Below, one piece after another: positions 49,401-61,200 of a stretch of 64,000 bases of DNA; within the stretch, counting starts at the first letter, position 1; every line of letters starts with the position of its first letter. This stretch comes from Blastomussa wellsi (Eukaryota; Cnidaria; Anthozoa; Scleractinia; Plerogyridae): contig OX393570.1 in assembly GCA_947652115.1 (NCBI GenBank), forward strand, positions 2,259,452-2,323,451. Direction: 5' to 3'. The position numbers and the translations under genes are program-made. Under the pieces are notes generated by a model that searched no databases, was not told where the DNA came from, and was given only the letters and a program-made list of their open reading frames with translations.

Positions 49401-52400
49401 AATATAAAATCACTGTTACATAACATTTACTAGCAAGACCACTCGTACGTTGAACTTGGCAGAGTTTACTTACTCTTTATTAGCTGTGTTTCATAAGTCC
49501 TTTAAAACATCAACTAGTTCAAGTTAATAACAAAACGTTCAATTTATTTTCAGCCTGATCAACCCGTGCCACCGCCAGATATCAAAGGTAACATCGTTCG
49601 TAATGTATTTCTTTTCAGGAGCGGTTAATTTACCAGATATTCTTCGTTCCTTGTCGACGCATCTGAAAATGGTGTTCTTTAGAACGTTAGTGTCAAGGCT
49701 ATGGGAAGTTGATCGAATTTGAACCTACTATGGTAGTGCGGGCTAGCCTCCAACCCAGACGTTATTCTGGTTCGTCACGCAATCTACCTCCCAACGAAGG
49801 TTGCGTGACGAGGCAAAAGGGCGTCGAACGTAGGAGGCAAGTTTCCACGAGTCTCTTGTAGCTTGTCAGAAGAGCGTCCAAGACTTGAAGATGATTTTTT
49901 TTCTGAGTATCGTGAGTCACTGGTATGACAAATAAATTTCTTGTTGTTTTCTTTGTTTTTAGTTCATCCTGACAGCGAGGAAGATCTTTCGCCGGGAGAG
50001 TTCTCTCTCCGAGCTCCCGTGCATCCCACGGGCAAAAAGAGCTCTGTGGGAGCCCGGTTACCAAAACAACCTACTGGACTCGCGAGAGCTTTTGACTTAG
50101 GTGAGATGCATGGAAATTTGTATGCCGCGTTTTCCAAAGTAGTTATATGTATTCACTGCTTGGCGGTGAAGGTTGAAAACGTTGGTTTGGAAGCTCTTGT
50201 ACGACGGTACATTCTAATGAATGCTGTAAATAGTCATCAAAAATCGCCTCTGGGGACTCAGAGCAAAAGTTGCGATTGGCTTCCTGTTTTCTACAATCGT
50301 GTGCTGGCCCTAATCACACCTTCTTTCTTTCTAGTGGACGTTTCATCAGACGAAAGTTCTTCCGAGGATGTCCAAAGAACGTTCTTGTATTTAAAAAAGC
50401 AAGCTGAGCTGCGGAACAGGTCAGAATATCCATCTTATTAACCTAACGCGCGGGCCGTGCTGTGAGACTGTCGGTCCTTGGTCTCGAACGCAGACACGTC
50501 CGTAAAGAGAAGACTGAGTAGCTTTAAAGCTGCAGAAACTTTACCTGGTCCAATGCTTAATAATATATTACCTCAGCAAAGAACCCCGATTGGCTGATTT
50601 TAGTTATTTCCCTCTCAACTCTCTTAGTCGTGTGATAAGTAGATGAGTTTTCCGAGCTTTGTATGTAACACAAATCTTTGGCAAATAAACGTTTCTGGCA
50701 ATTTTGTTGCATGCTTTCTGTAAATTACAGTACCAGTTTTTCGCTTTTGATTGAATCTTGACTGATTTAAAAGCTTGGTTATTTTTCTCAGTGACTTGAA
50801 AAAGAGGATCGTAGCCGAAGGAGATGCTATTACAAGGGCAAAAGAATTCCTACGACGACAAAGACGTTCTGTACAGCGAAGACAAGTAAGAACCAATTTA
50901 GTTTTGAGATACATTTTGTATCCAAGCACGGCCCTGGCGTGCGTTTATCAAACATCTCGAAGCCATTTTGGACCCAAGTAGGCTGTTACAGTTTGGCAAA
51001 AAACGGGGGAACAAAAAGTGCTTTGCAAGGTTGGGAAGAATCAGGGCAATTCTTTATTTCTTTTGAAAGTCATGGGAATGGTCAGGGTATTTAGTATCTA
51101 AATTAAAAAGGTAATCTCTTGGTTTAACTTTTCTCATCAGGCAGCCTTAGAAGATGCTCGCAAGGAATGGACCAATGATATGTCAGAAAACGTCGCCAGA
51201 GGCAAGGTATGACCGCCCCTTTACAGGAAATAACTTATTAGACTTTGTCTGATCTGTGGCAATGAAATATACTTTGCGGACTAATCCAGGGTTCTTGCTT
51301 TTCAACTCAACTTTTTTGGCAAACATTTCTTGCCCCGCAAATAGTTACAAAGCTAATTGAGGCGGGGGCAAGAATTTAGATAACAATTAATTAAGTTTTT
51401 TCGTTGCAGCCGCTGTCCAGTCGTAGCGCTCATTTCTTGGAAGATGTAAGAACGCGTTTAGACGAGGTCAGTTTATACAGTGAATTGAGAATGGTTAAAA
51501 CTTGTTTCTGTGGACCCGCGGTACTGTATTGTTTTGTTCTTGGGCAAGACACGTCATGTAGTTAGCGCGTTGGGACGTCCAAAAGAATACGTGTGAACAC
51601 CGCGCCACAAGCTGCAAGCTTCCAATTTCGTGTTGTTTCGTTTAATGCTGTAGCAAAAAGTAATGCGACGCATGCGTATTGGTGAAATGGTTGCCCAATG
51701 CAAGTTGAAGACCAGCCTGTGTAGCCCGCGGGATTAGCGGGCCCGAGCGACTCAGCATTCGCGTCCTAGCCAATGCCCTCACGGCTTCGCTTCTCAAAAC
51801 GATGGCCTTGCCGCAAAAACAAAAACACTCCATCGCGTACTCATGTCAACTAGAAACCCCATCAGATTAACATGCAAGAACACAACACAACTCAAATCTC
51901 TGAATTCTCTCTGGTAACCATTACACCACTAACCCATATCAATTCAGTGTAAATAGCACTATCATTGCGTGGATCGTGTTGGGCCATCCACTCTGTAAAA
52001 CGTGGAACGCAACCTTTTTTATCTTGTTCTGTTGCTTTTCTTGATACAGGAAGAAGTGGAACTTGGAGTTGTAATGGACAACATGAGTGCTGGCCAGGAA
52101 CTACTAAGACAGAAAGAGGATAGGCTCAAGATTTTGGAGAACGCTTTGCTTGGAGGACTGGTGAGTTGTAAACACCCTATTTACCACTCTGCTCACAGGC
52201 AGGGACAACTTGTGGTCGCCGCCATCTTGGAACACCATGGGAACGTGCTCGCGCCGTAGTTTTGGCGGGAACAAGTTCACGCCACAACAAACCGCCGCTT
52301 ATAAACGACTCAAATTTTTCGAATGCCCCACTTTCTAGCCAAAATTCAGTCAGTCACTGAAAGCTTTGTTCGCTGCATATGCATGGAAACTGTAGTACAG

Positions 52401-54010
52401 AAAATAAAGAAATCAACTAGGGAAAATGTTTTGATGTCCCACCAAATCCATACAACTAACACGATAAGGAAGGTTGGCTTTCAGTAAGAAAAACTAAAGT
52501 TCCAACTATTGAATTTGCTTTTTTGTCCATTAGTCAACTGCTTCCGACTCAGAGGACACCTTCTTTGCACAAGCCAGGCACGCTCGTCCTTTGGCAAAAG
52601 ACAGGCACCGCCCTCGAAAAACGCCGCGTAAGACGGTTGATGACGACGACAGTAGTGGAATCAGCAGCAGCGATTACGGTGACGTTATCAGCGGGAACGT
52701 CAGAAGAAGTGACGTCAAAATGGGGAGTCGGCAGCCGAAGGCGACCATGTCCAAAAGTTTCAGAAAAACCTCCGCAGGCGAAGACAGCTCGGAAGCGGTT
52801 CAGTATTCACTGCAACAGATCAACACGGATTTGGCGCGAATTTTAACGTTGCTCCAGAATAGGACGCCCGCTTTCTCGTACTCAACCGTCACGCAATCTC
52901 CCTTGAGGGCTGAGCAGGTCACGCAACCGTTCCCTGATGCTGTCAGAGGGTCTCGTGTCACGCCTGTTTATCCTGAAGCAAGTCATGGCAGTCAGGGGCA
53001 GGTTCCTTATCAGGCTGGTCCTGTGGCAGATCCTTATCACTTAAAAGTTACTGGAAGTTCTCTGGTATCCACTGGGGTTCCTGTGGTACCTGCTGGCACA
53101 GCTGTGTTACCCGGCCGCCAAGCGCAAACTCCAAGTTTGTAAGTTTTATACAATAATGTAACTGTACTTATTCTAACTGATGTTAAAGTAGGATACGGAA
53201 CTGGTTTGAAGCATAGCATTTTCAATGTTACCAAGATATACACCCTTTTGTCTTGAATATCTATGTGAAGAGTCCTCTGAAGTCAACAACGTCGGTACGT
53301 AATTTCGACCAAATGCGCAAAAATGACACCAGAAGTGGGTTTAGTAAAGGCATTGTTTATTTTACGGAAGGAGTACCATATGAAGTCCAAGGTGTGTCTA
53401 GTCAGTGACTTGGTATATTCGTTTATTGCAGCAATCCTCTGGGAAGTGCTCCGCCGCATTTCCAGCCCGCCTACAGACACCAAGAAAGCACAGAATCGCA
53501 ACTGGAAAGAAAGTGGAAATCGTATTTTGGAGGTACAGAGCGAGTGCATGTCTGAAGCAGGTTGTGTGTACACAAGGCAATAGTTTCTTTTGTAACTCAA
53601 TTGGAGCTACACACGAAGAGCGTAGTGAAAAATAACACTTGTGTACTTCTTGATCACCTTATGCTTAGACTGACATCACTTGCTTTTCGCTTTCAGATCA
53701 GTCACGTGACTCGCCAGCCTCGCTTTCACTCGGACCAACCATGAGCCTGCCGGCGCCAAGGTAAAGAAATTTCAGGAGTATTTATTCCTTCCTAATTCCG
53801 GTAATGAAAAACATTGTTTGTTTGTCTGAATTTTGTTTTTTCAACAGGGAAACAGCAAGTGTCAGGGACTGGACCTCAGAGAGGGAATTAAGCACCGCTG
53901 AGCGATTGCAGTCTCACGCGGAATGGCTCAGGAATTTTCGGCGCGACGCGGGGCTGCAAGCCGGCAATGCGAGAGGACCGGAGGCGAGAGCGATGTCGTA
54001 TCCTTTTTAG
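34434..54010 (+). CDS. CEP164: CEP164-like centriolar distal appendage protein
   Basis: Exons: 34434-34506, 35396-35507, 36704-36917, 38274-38639, 39541-39675, 40199-40261, 41395-41475, 41874-41963, 42956-43050, 43583-43666, 44546-44599, 45136-45670, 45936-46136, 46366-46425, 46569-46631, 46904-47047, 47839-47922, 48259-48327, 48598-48713, 48799-48870, 48968-49256, 49554-49587, 49963-50100, 50335-50419, 50792-50885, 51141-51206, 51411-51467, 52050-52160, 52534-53138, 53432-53532, 53697-53760 and 53848-54010. Phases join throughout, giving about 1,505 residues. The N-terminus ([20 protein letters not shown]) and WW domain (residues 56-85; W59, W81, P84) match vertebrate CEP164 as remembered. 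Then come a KKDKK basic stretch, a Gly-rich repeat (residues 134-255), acidic linkers and a long coiled coil from about 410. Known: CEP164 recruits TTBK2 and docks the mother centriole for ciliogenesis. Human length is about 1,460, so this copy is near full length. Confidence 0.9.
35666..35773. repeat. CEP164: Fold-back repeat in CEP164-like intron 2
   Basis: agaagttcaactgtac is mirrored by gtacagttgaacttct 108 bp away, with further pairing through tgtatttat. A related end, acagtcaaacttctgctaaa, occurs at 42145-42164. It resembles the CAGTTGAAC-type ends of Tc1/pogo-related MITEs. Confidence 0.5.
36303..36560 (+). mobile_element. SINE-like repeat, family 2, in CEP164-like intron 2
   Basis: Opens with an A-box-like tagctaagttggtacagcac. 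The body contains ttctcggataaggacaataa and taaagaacccacacgctta, which recalls the central domains shared by many invertebrate SINEs. The B box is decayed (actggttacactcg). Confidence 0.5.
36958..37687. mobile_element. Non-autonomous DNA transposon with about 60-bp TIRs, in CEP164-like intron 3
   Basis: The left end accaacctcgtccccagggc is mirrored by the right end gccctggggacaaggttggt. Pairing continues inward through atggccctgg and caggct for about 60 bp. 730 bp with no long open frame. A diverged internal copy is at 25865-26215. Confidence 0.75.
37734..37925 (-). mobile_element. SINE family 1 copy in CEP164-like intron 3 (headless)
   Basis: Matches the body of 18858-19145 from the ggctcatcag end to gtaaagtgtcttgccc. 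The tRNA-like head is absent. Confidence 0.65.
39885..40145. repeat. Tandem repeat, about 90-bp unit, in CEP164-like intron 5
   Basis: Two clear units and one degraded unit, each with ctcaatagcttt and, in the first two, aaccaccttgtaca followed by taataaacag. Confidence 0.55.
40657..41057. repeat. Fold-back element with G- and C-tracts in CEP164-like intron 6
   Basis: ccaggggtactcgca on the left is mirrored by gagtatcccctgg on the right. A run of 14 G near 40690 faces a run of about 20 C near 41010. The homopolymer tracts are prone to slippage. Confidence 0.55.
42351..42500 (-). mobile_element. Decayed SINE family 1 copy in CEP164-like intron 8
   Basis: gatgggatagtagtccatcc, then cccctgggtgcagagaggta and gggcttgaacaaggacc, follow the order of the full copy with many changes. 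It is preceded by a short duplication of ccctagggattaccatta. Confidence 0.5.
43779..43998. mobile_element. MITE-like palindrome in CEP164-like intron 10
   Basis: 220 bp. Outer arms ttacagcgcgacgtgcctaa against agtcgtgtagcactgtaa, middle arms cccaacaaa against tttgttggg, and inner arms agccaatcagagagc against gctctctgattggct. Confidence 0.7.
44761..45100 (-). repeat. tRNA-like SINE head and associated inverted repeat
   Basis: On the minus strand, 44822-44761 reads ggcttcatagctcagttggt with a closing tgaagcc, so the acceptor stem pairs, but it is only 62 nt and the T-loop is defective. To its right, atgatcatcgcagtgaattt (44970) and gcgaggataatttctcactt (45058) form a diverged inverted repeat. 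Read as a repeat, not a working tRNA gene. Confidence 0.5.
45748..45822. repeat. CTCGCGAGA-rich palindromic cluster in CEP164-like intron 12
   Basis: Repeated palindromes TCTCGCGAGAC (near 45749 and 45812) with tctcgagagatgaga and actcgagaaacgagac between them. Confidence 0.6.
46508..46522 (+). CDS. CEP164: Candidate 15-nt microexon of the CEP164-like gene
   Basis: Between tttcatttcag and gtaagtc lie 15 nt (KLSIA), phase 0, in the intron between 46366-46425 and 46569-46631. Both splice sites are strong and the frame is kept. It may be used, alternatively used, or chance. Confidence 0.35.
48180..48215 (+). CDS. CEP164: Candidate extra 36-nt exon of the CEP164-like gene
   Basis: Follows a good acceptor (tttggtttcttag), encodes [12 protein letters not shown] in phase 0, and could use a weak gttaat donor to join exon 48259-48327 without a frame change. 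The composition suits the coiled coil. A better donor 19 nt later would break the frame, so the exon is uncertain. Confidence 0.5.
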
Positions 54011-55299
54011 GTGCTGAACGCCATTGTGTTTTTGTGTTTGAGTTGTTTGCTGTTTTCGTTTGCCTGCTTATATATTACGAATGGCTAGCTAGGTAGAATT
54101 AGTTAATACACGGAAACCCTTCGTTCCCGTGATGTTCTTTCCCCGATATCGTTGTAATATTTTTTTCATAAAAAAGGGTGCGGCTATGGCTGCCAATAGT
54201 TCATCCTTAACTTGCTACTAGATTCCCCGCCAGCCAAGGTCCACCAAGCGACTTTCAACCTGGGATTTCACGCGGCCGTTCGTTAACTTCCAGGCCACCT
54301 CGGCTAGCGCTCAGTGAAAATAATCAAATTCGATGGGTTTGATGGCAGTCGCGTTTTAGGACTAAAGAGCGAGTTTCATTTGAGTGTCGTAATCAAAACT
54401 CGAAGTAATTACACGTAGCCGACACAAAGCGCGGGAAAACGTGTACGCGCGAGTTACGATTGTTTTTGGTTTTACTTCTGATTGGTTGAAAAGGTGGCGC
54501 GAGAAATTTAAACCAATCACTGAGCGTAGTAAAGTAAAACCTGAGCAATTCACTAATTTCGACACTGAAGTAAAAACCGCTCCAAGGAAAATGTTTTGCA
54601 ACAGTATGGAAATGACTTCGTCAGCAAGGCCTTTAGCAAGATATTTGTATGCATGCGTTGTACAGACATGTTTGTTCTAACTTCGTTTTACTGTGTGAAG
54701 CAACTGCAAGTGTTTCTTGTGTTTTTCTGTGAAAAATAGAAAAATTAAAGCGCTGGAGATGTGGCCCTCAGCTGAACACTCTAATTGAACGTAGCGCTTT
54801 TAATATTTAAAAATAAAAATAATTTTACAACATTGCTGTAATATATTTTCTGCGCGCATGTTGTCATTCCTTCCTATGACATAAACCAGCGAACAAATGT
54901 TGCGTTTTGGTGAAGCCATCACGGGCAGATTAAGTTTGGTTAATTTTGTGCCCCGTCGGTAGGAAAAGTTCTTTTCTAGGTTTGGTCATTTTAATGTCTG
55001 CCGCTGCCAAGAGCCCGCGTTTCCATTTACCAGCGGTGGGGAAGGACTCGGAATCCTTTTGATTTGTAAACAAGAGACTCGCATCACAACAATTCAAACA
55101 AGTCAATGTATCTGTATTTATAATTGGAGCACACAACTCGCAAACGTTACAACGTAATCTTTAAAATCCTGACTAACACTTAGTCAACATTAGAATATTT
55201 ACAATGTATGTATAAAATATTACGCGAATAACAATGTGCAGCTCAAAAACTACAAGATTTTCCACCCAAAATTAATTGAGCAAAATCATTGACGAATAA
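54011..55299. other. Convergent intergenic region between CEP164-like and CFAP44-like genes
   Basis: Contains both 3' UTRs. An AATAAA on the plus strand near 54811 could end the CEP164-like transcript. No separate gene was recognised. Confidence 0.45.
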
Positions 55300-58200
55300 T
55301 TACTGATTAGGTATTGGCGTCTGTCCAGGGGGGAGGGGTGGTTGCGCCGGGGGGAGGATGTGTCCGCCTTTCCGCGACAGCAGCGTTATTTCATCCTTGA
55401 GAGCGTCAATTTCTTGAGCCTGCAGTTGCACAAGCTGGACCAATCGCTGCCGTTCCCGGATGTCGGCTTTGCGACTTCCGGTGAACTCGGTACCCAGGGA
55501 TTTCTGCCGTGAGTTCAGCATCTGTTCCAGTTCTTTTTTCTCTTGAAGTAAAACGGTGAATGTGTCCAGTCTCTGCGTGTTCTCGCGAGTCAGTTGCGTC
55601 ACTTTGCTCTTGTACGAGTCAATCTTGCCCTGAAAAACACAAGACAACGCAAGATTCAAATGGCTGAAGAACGTTGCATGGGCTAGAAGCATCGTTCCCA
55701 GGGTCCTCTCGCGCTCCAGGGAATTGAAATTAGAGGACCCTAGGAACGAGGATGGAAAAAGCTATGTCCCGATGTATTGGGTCAGTCTTTTCGATGAACA
55801 CGATTCCCTTCAAATCCAACGAAAAATTCAAATAAAAGTTTACTAAAACAAAACAAAAAATCACCAAAAAGGGAAATGATAAATCAATAAATATCTAGTC
55901 AAAAGAGCAGGCATTATCAAAGGCGAGGACTGGATTCCCAAACGGGCGGGGGTCTAAGGGTGCAGGAGCGAGACAAAAAATGTGTTCAGTTTTCTTGGCC
56001 CCAACCCCTCCTCACTTGCTTTGGGCGGTTTACCACCTTGTTCTCTTACAAGATGACGGCTGAAACAAGTGAAAAACCAGCACTACAGGCGAACTTAAAG
56101 GCTTAATGTGAGCTTATTTTTTTAAGATGGGCAATTCTGGCTCAAAGACGCCATTATGGAAGTCAAACTGTCAATCAGAGGTACTCACATCCCACTTAAA
56201 TATCTCCGCGGCGCTCTTGGACTCTTGCTGTCGAAGTTTTTCCTTCAGTTCCTCGACTGTTCTGTTTACTGTGACAGTCTCAAGCTTTTCCAAATCCACC
56301 AACCGACCGAACTTCAGCATTAACATGTTACGCACCTTTTCTTCCAATTCGCCAATCTACAGACAAAAACAAACCATTTTAGATATTGCCGGACCTACAG
56401 TGTATGTAATGTGTTCTTGTACAAATCAGCGCAAAAAGCTACTTCTTTTTGTTTGTTTTACGGCCAAACAATATGAAGACCACGTTCGAGAAGAGAAGCC
56501 AATACGACCAGCACTTATTGAACTGGAGGTTTCTGTAGCATAAAAGGGGTAGAGTCTTTTTATTCCCCCTGGATAAGTTTCATGTCCATTGCAGGGTTAC
56601 CCACAGGAAATAATTCGTCCATAATTACTTATAAACCTGTCCTTGTTCTGATGAAAAAATAGAGTTGCGTTACACGAAGCGTGGAATCGTTGGAGCCTCG
56701 AGGGTCGGTAGCCACTGAAAGAGCTAAGGCTCCAACGATTCCACACTTCGTGTAAGACAACTCAACCTGTTCATGGTTAGAAAGGTCCCTCTCGCCTATC
56801 CCTTTTAGCCATCACCGAGTCTAGCGCACTAACCATTTGGCCACCGAGCCCTCTCTGCTCCGCAGAGGCCCCATCAGTGCAGAAAAGGAAACAAAACAGG
56901 CTGGGAGAGCGAAAAGTAAATTGCTTAGCGCTGGGTACGATGGGAAGGAGATGTCCCCCGCGAGCTTTCGTTTCTCCCTCTCCCCAGGCCGCATACGCTT
57001 TCTTTTATCTCTCCCCACTCCCCAGCCGTAAGGAAAACAAAGAAGCCTCTGCGGAGAAGAGAGCCCCCGAGCCTAAAATAGGCCTAACAACTGAGACAAA
57101 CACCACAGTGCTTCCAAAGGTTTAAACAACAGGATTAGGTATCGCTGGTCCCAGTAGTCGGCTTCCTGTGGTTAAATTCGTAAGAAAAGAATCACACTTG
57201 TATCCTTACCCTGGTTTCTTGGACTTTCTTGTCCCGGATGAGCTGTACGTGAGTCTGGCGATGTTCCCTAAAACGCAACGATTAAAACTTCAGCGGGCAT
57301 CGATACCTAATTCTCCAATGCATACCAGTTTTGGAGCTCGCGTACAAAAACTTCACATGTAACACAAAATACGTGGTCAAATCCAATCCGATACTGCATT
57401 CACTTTGGTACTAAATTGTTCGTTTCTTGGATACCCTGCTCTCAATTTTATTTTTACTTATATAGAAAATTTCTCGAGCAGCGACATTTTGTCTCTTTTT
57501 CTGTCGCTCAATCTTACACAATAACGCTAGTCGTCTAAAACGCCTTCTTAGTTCGACGGGATTTGAACAGAGGAGGGAAGATGACTAACCTGCTCTCTGG
57601 CTTACTACCGGGCGGTCTTTTCTCGCAACCCTTTAACCATCCCACCAGTCAGATAAGGTTATCATATTCAATGTTCAAAGTTTGATGCTTTATTAAAGCT
57701 TTTTGGGACTTTGCTAAAACACGAGTTCTAAGGGTTCGGAAACCTGAAAATGCAAACTTGTCGGCGCCATTATCAAAGCAATTTTGTTCGGGTGCGGAAC
57801 AATTAACAAAAAAAAAACTCGGCATTGGCTGTTCCTTACTTTTGGAAGTCGCTTTGGCGTCTGATATGAACGACACAAAACGGTTGCTATAGTTGACTCA
57901 ATCAATCATCGCAAAACTTGTAGTTTACCTGTAGAGCCGTTTCTGCTCAGCCTTCTCTTTTTCCAGCTCCTTGATTCTGTGCTGCAGTCGCACGAGCTCT
58001 GGACTGTTAAACACCAGGCACTGTGACAGGTCCTGAGGTAGAGCGCCGTTCAACATGTATTGAATCTGATGAAATCGAAGCACAACCACCACATCCAACT
58101 CGTTCAACTTCTGCTGTTTCTCGCGCTGAAAAAAAAAAAAGAAAAATACACCTAGTCTTTGCCTTTACCCGATGTAAAACGTGTTTCCATTTCGAAAACG

Positions 58201-61200
58201 AGTGCAAAAAGGCGGATTAACAGCGATTTTAGAAAGCATCACTTCCAGTATATGAACCATACGGTATGACTCAGTAGTAAAAGGGCGCCCGCGTATGAAC
58301 CAGTTACATTTTGGCGGGAAAATGTGCTTGCCGTCTGCATTTTAAGTACGAGTCTTCATGCAAAAATGTAGTTGTGGTGTAAACAATTTAGTTCTTGAAA
58401 AAAAAGTAAGCTCAAAATTAACAAAAAGTAACAGAAACAGTTCTGTTATAAATATTTTTCTCAGTATATTGTTAAATGTTTTCGAGCAGAACTCTCACAC
58501 TCAATCGTACTCGTAGTCGAACTTGGATTTGAAGGTCTCTATTTAATCATTTTATTTGTGGTTACCTGGAAAGCCTCCAAGTCAGCTTCAGCTGTTTTCA
58601 GGGCACTATCGATGATCTTAGCTTTCTTGACAAGCGCGTCGTATTCCTTCTTTAGGGTCTCACTTGTTTTCTTTTCCTCTGCTAATTCTTCTTCCAGGTC
58701 TAAACGCCGCTCGCGAAGCTGACACACCTTGAAAAAGGGAACACAGAAAAACGTTCAATAATTGCGCGTGCTATATAACTCGCGCGCGCGACCCTACGTG
58801 TCTATACTTAAGCAATAGACCATATTCACGATAGCCGCTATGGTGGTTTTAATGCAAATTAGCCACGGTGTCTTCCAGGGGGCAAACATTGAAATGTTGC
58901 CGTTTCTGAGAGTCAAGTTATGGAACAATGATTTCATTATAAGGTTAGTTTGAAATAGTTACTCTATACCTTGACTTGTTAACTACGCAAGCCACTTTCG
59001 TTTTTATAAAAGTGCCAAAATTGCGTTAAACTAGGAATATTTAAAGCACAAAACAAAAACCAAAGCATGGCTATGAAAGCAATTATCAGACATGATAAGA
59101 AGCCAGCTGAAATTTGTCGATTTAGACTTGTTTGCCCCCTGACAAATCACGTGCCTAATTTGCATTACAAACATGGCGGCTATCATGAATAAGGTCTATA
59201 GAGGACGTTCAATGTTTCGTGTTTTCATAGCCTCATCTAAACACGAGGGGGCTTGGGAGAATTCGAGACAGTTACGCAAACCTTCGTCTGCGTCTTGGGT
59301 TTGCATAACTTTCGAGAATTCTCCCAACCACACCCCCCCCTCCTCGAGTGTTTAGATGAGGCTATGTAAACACGGAAAATGTCCTCTGTTGCTTTTATAA
59401 AATATTTCTTAAGAATACGCACGAAACTAAAACGCCACAGCCATATACTATCATCTAAGCACACCTATCAACCAATGAGAGCACGCGTAATATCTTAGTT
59501 ATTTTATACAATCCGGTAGCACTACCATACCTGGTCAAACAATGCTTGGTCACACCCCGGTGGACACACGCTGTCGTCCAACTCTTCCGCATCAGAATCC
59601 TCCTCGTCGCTTGATGACAGATCCTCGTCGCTGTCCTCGTCTTCGCTTTCCTCGTCCGAGCCTTCTTGAGCTTGAGCTTTCTTCTTTGCGCGTTTGATTT
59701 TCTTCTTGAACACGCGCGTCAAGAACGACTCGAACTTGTTATTCTCGCCGAGGGCGGCGGAGAATGCAGTGTACAACGCTTTCTCTTGCTCTTGAAGTTT
59801 GTCGATGTCTTGTTTCTTGGAGTCTAGTTTCAATTGACAATCTTCTACCTAAAAAGCGAGAGCGACAATGATAAACCTGCAGTGAAGCTGTTTTCTCGTG
59901 TGTTTGGATCAGTCGCAAACTAAGAAGAAGGACGTGGCGAGCGACAGAAGAGAAAACTGAAACTTTAAGTTCAAGGAAAGACCATTTTCGCTGAAGCAAA
60001 CAAATTTACATCCAAGGAGACTCAGGAGCACAAGCTTTCAAAAATTTTTTGTGGCCAATCAGAGACAAGCATTCGAATAATATTGTGATTGAATGTTTGC
60101 CGTACCTTCTCCTGCATCTCTTCTTTCTCAGAGAGTTTCGTGTTCACTTTGTTGGCAAAACTGTTCTCCCTTTTCTCGAACTCTTTCAACAGCATGAACT
60201 CTTCAAACAAGGTAACTTGCCTGTTAGACAAAAAAAAACAACCTTTCACGTGAATAATAATAAAAAGACATTTTAATCTACTAACGCCAAATATACCCAT
60301 CCCACCCATCTAACCACCAATCTCCCCCCACCCCCTCCCCGCTACTCACCGGCTCTCCATCCCCGACCCGGAGGCGGAGATGTTTCATACGCTGACTATG
60401 TTCTCACCTTAGGTCAGCGCACTTCACAGCGACTTCAAGGTGCATTTTCTCGTGTCTTAAGTATCTCAGATCTGCGTCAAATTTTTCCAATGTGCTGGTG
60501 ATCTCGTCGATTAACACATCTTGCTCATACTGCAGTCTGATAAGAAAACCAGAACAGGTTTAATTCCAGAGCTTGGTACTTTCATTGTTGTCTCGGTAAT
60601 GTCAATTATATCGGGATTCTAACTAAAGTGTTTGTGGTAGCGAAGATAGGATACGCGCTTCTGCGATTGAACAAACATTAAGCGCTCATTTCGAGGTTTT
60701 AAAATGTTGACTTCTCAGCCAAATAGAGGCAAAAGAATCGTCGTACTCGTCATTTTGCGAAGAGATTTTCCCGCGCTGAATCCAGTTACATCTATTTTCC
60801 CGCGCTTCTGTTTGGTACATGTTTTCTAGCGCTTCCCACTGGCCACCTGTTTACTCGCGCATGTCATCGGTTTCATGATTTCCCGCGTTCCTTTGCTGCA
60901 TGTTCCCCGCGCTTTGCACGATTACATGTTTTCCCGCGCTTGCTAGGGGTTACACGTTCCTCAGTGCTTTCCACAGTCAACAAGATTTCCAGCGCTTTTC
61001 TCTGGTCAAACCGGTTTTCTTCAGCGTTATACTCAGACTCTATACAGAAGGCATTATTTCCCAATTTCTAACCTGATTTGTTCCTCGTACTGTATCTCCT
61101 GTTCCAAGACAGAAGGCTCTTCGATGATCTCTTCTATCGCGGGCTCGGGGCTTCCCTTATCCGTTAGGGTACTCAAACTGGACTTGGGCCTTCCAGAGGA

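Noticed and set aside
52523..52846. Second plus-strand frame overlapping the large CEP164-like exon
   Set aside because: The other frame continues the protein in phase from both neighbouring exons; this one does not.
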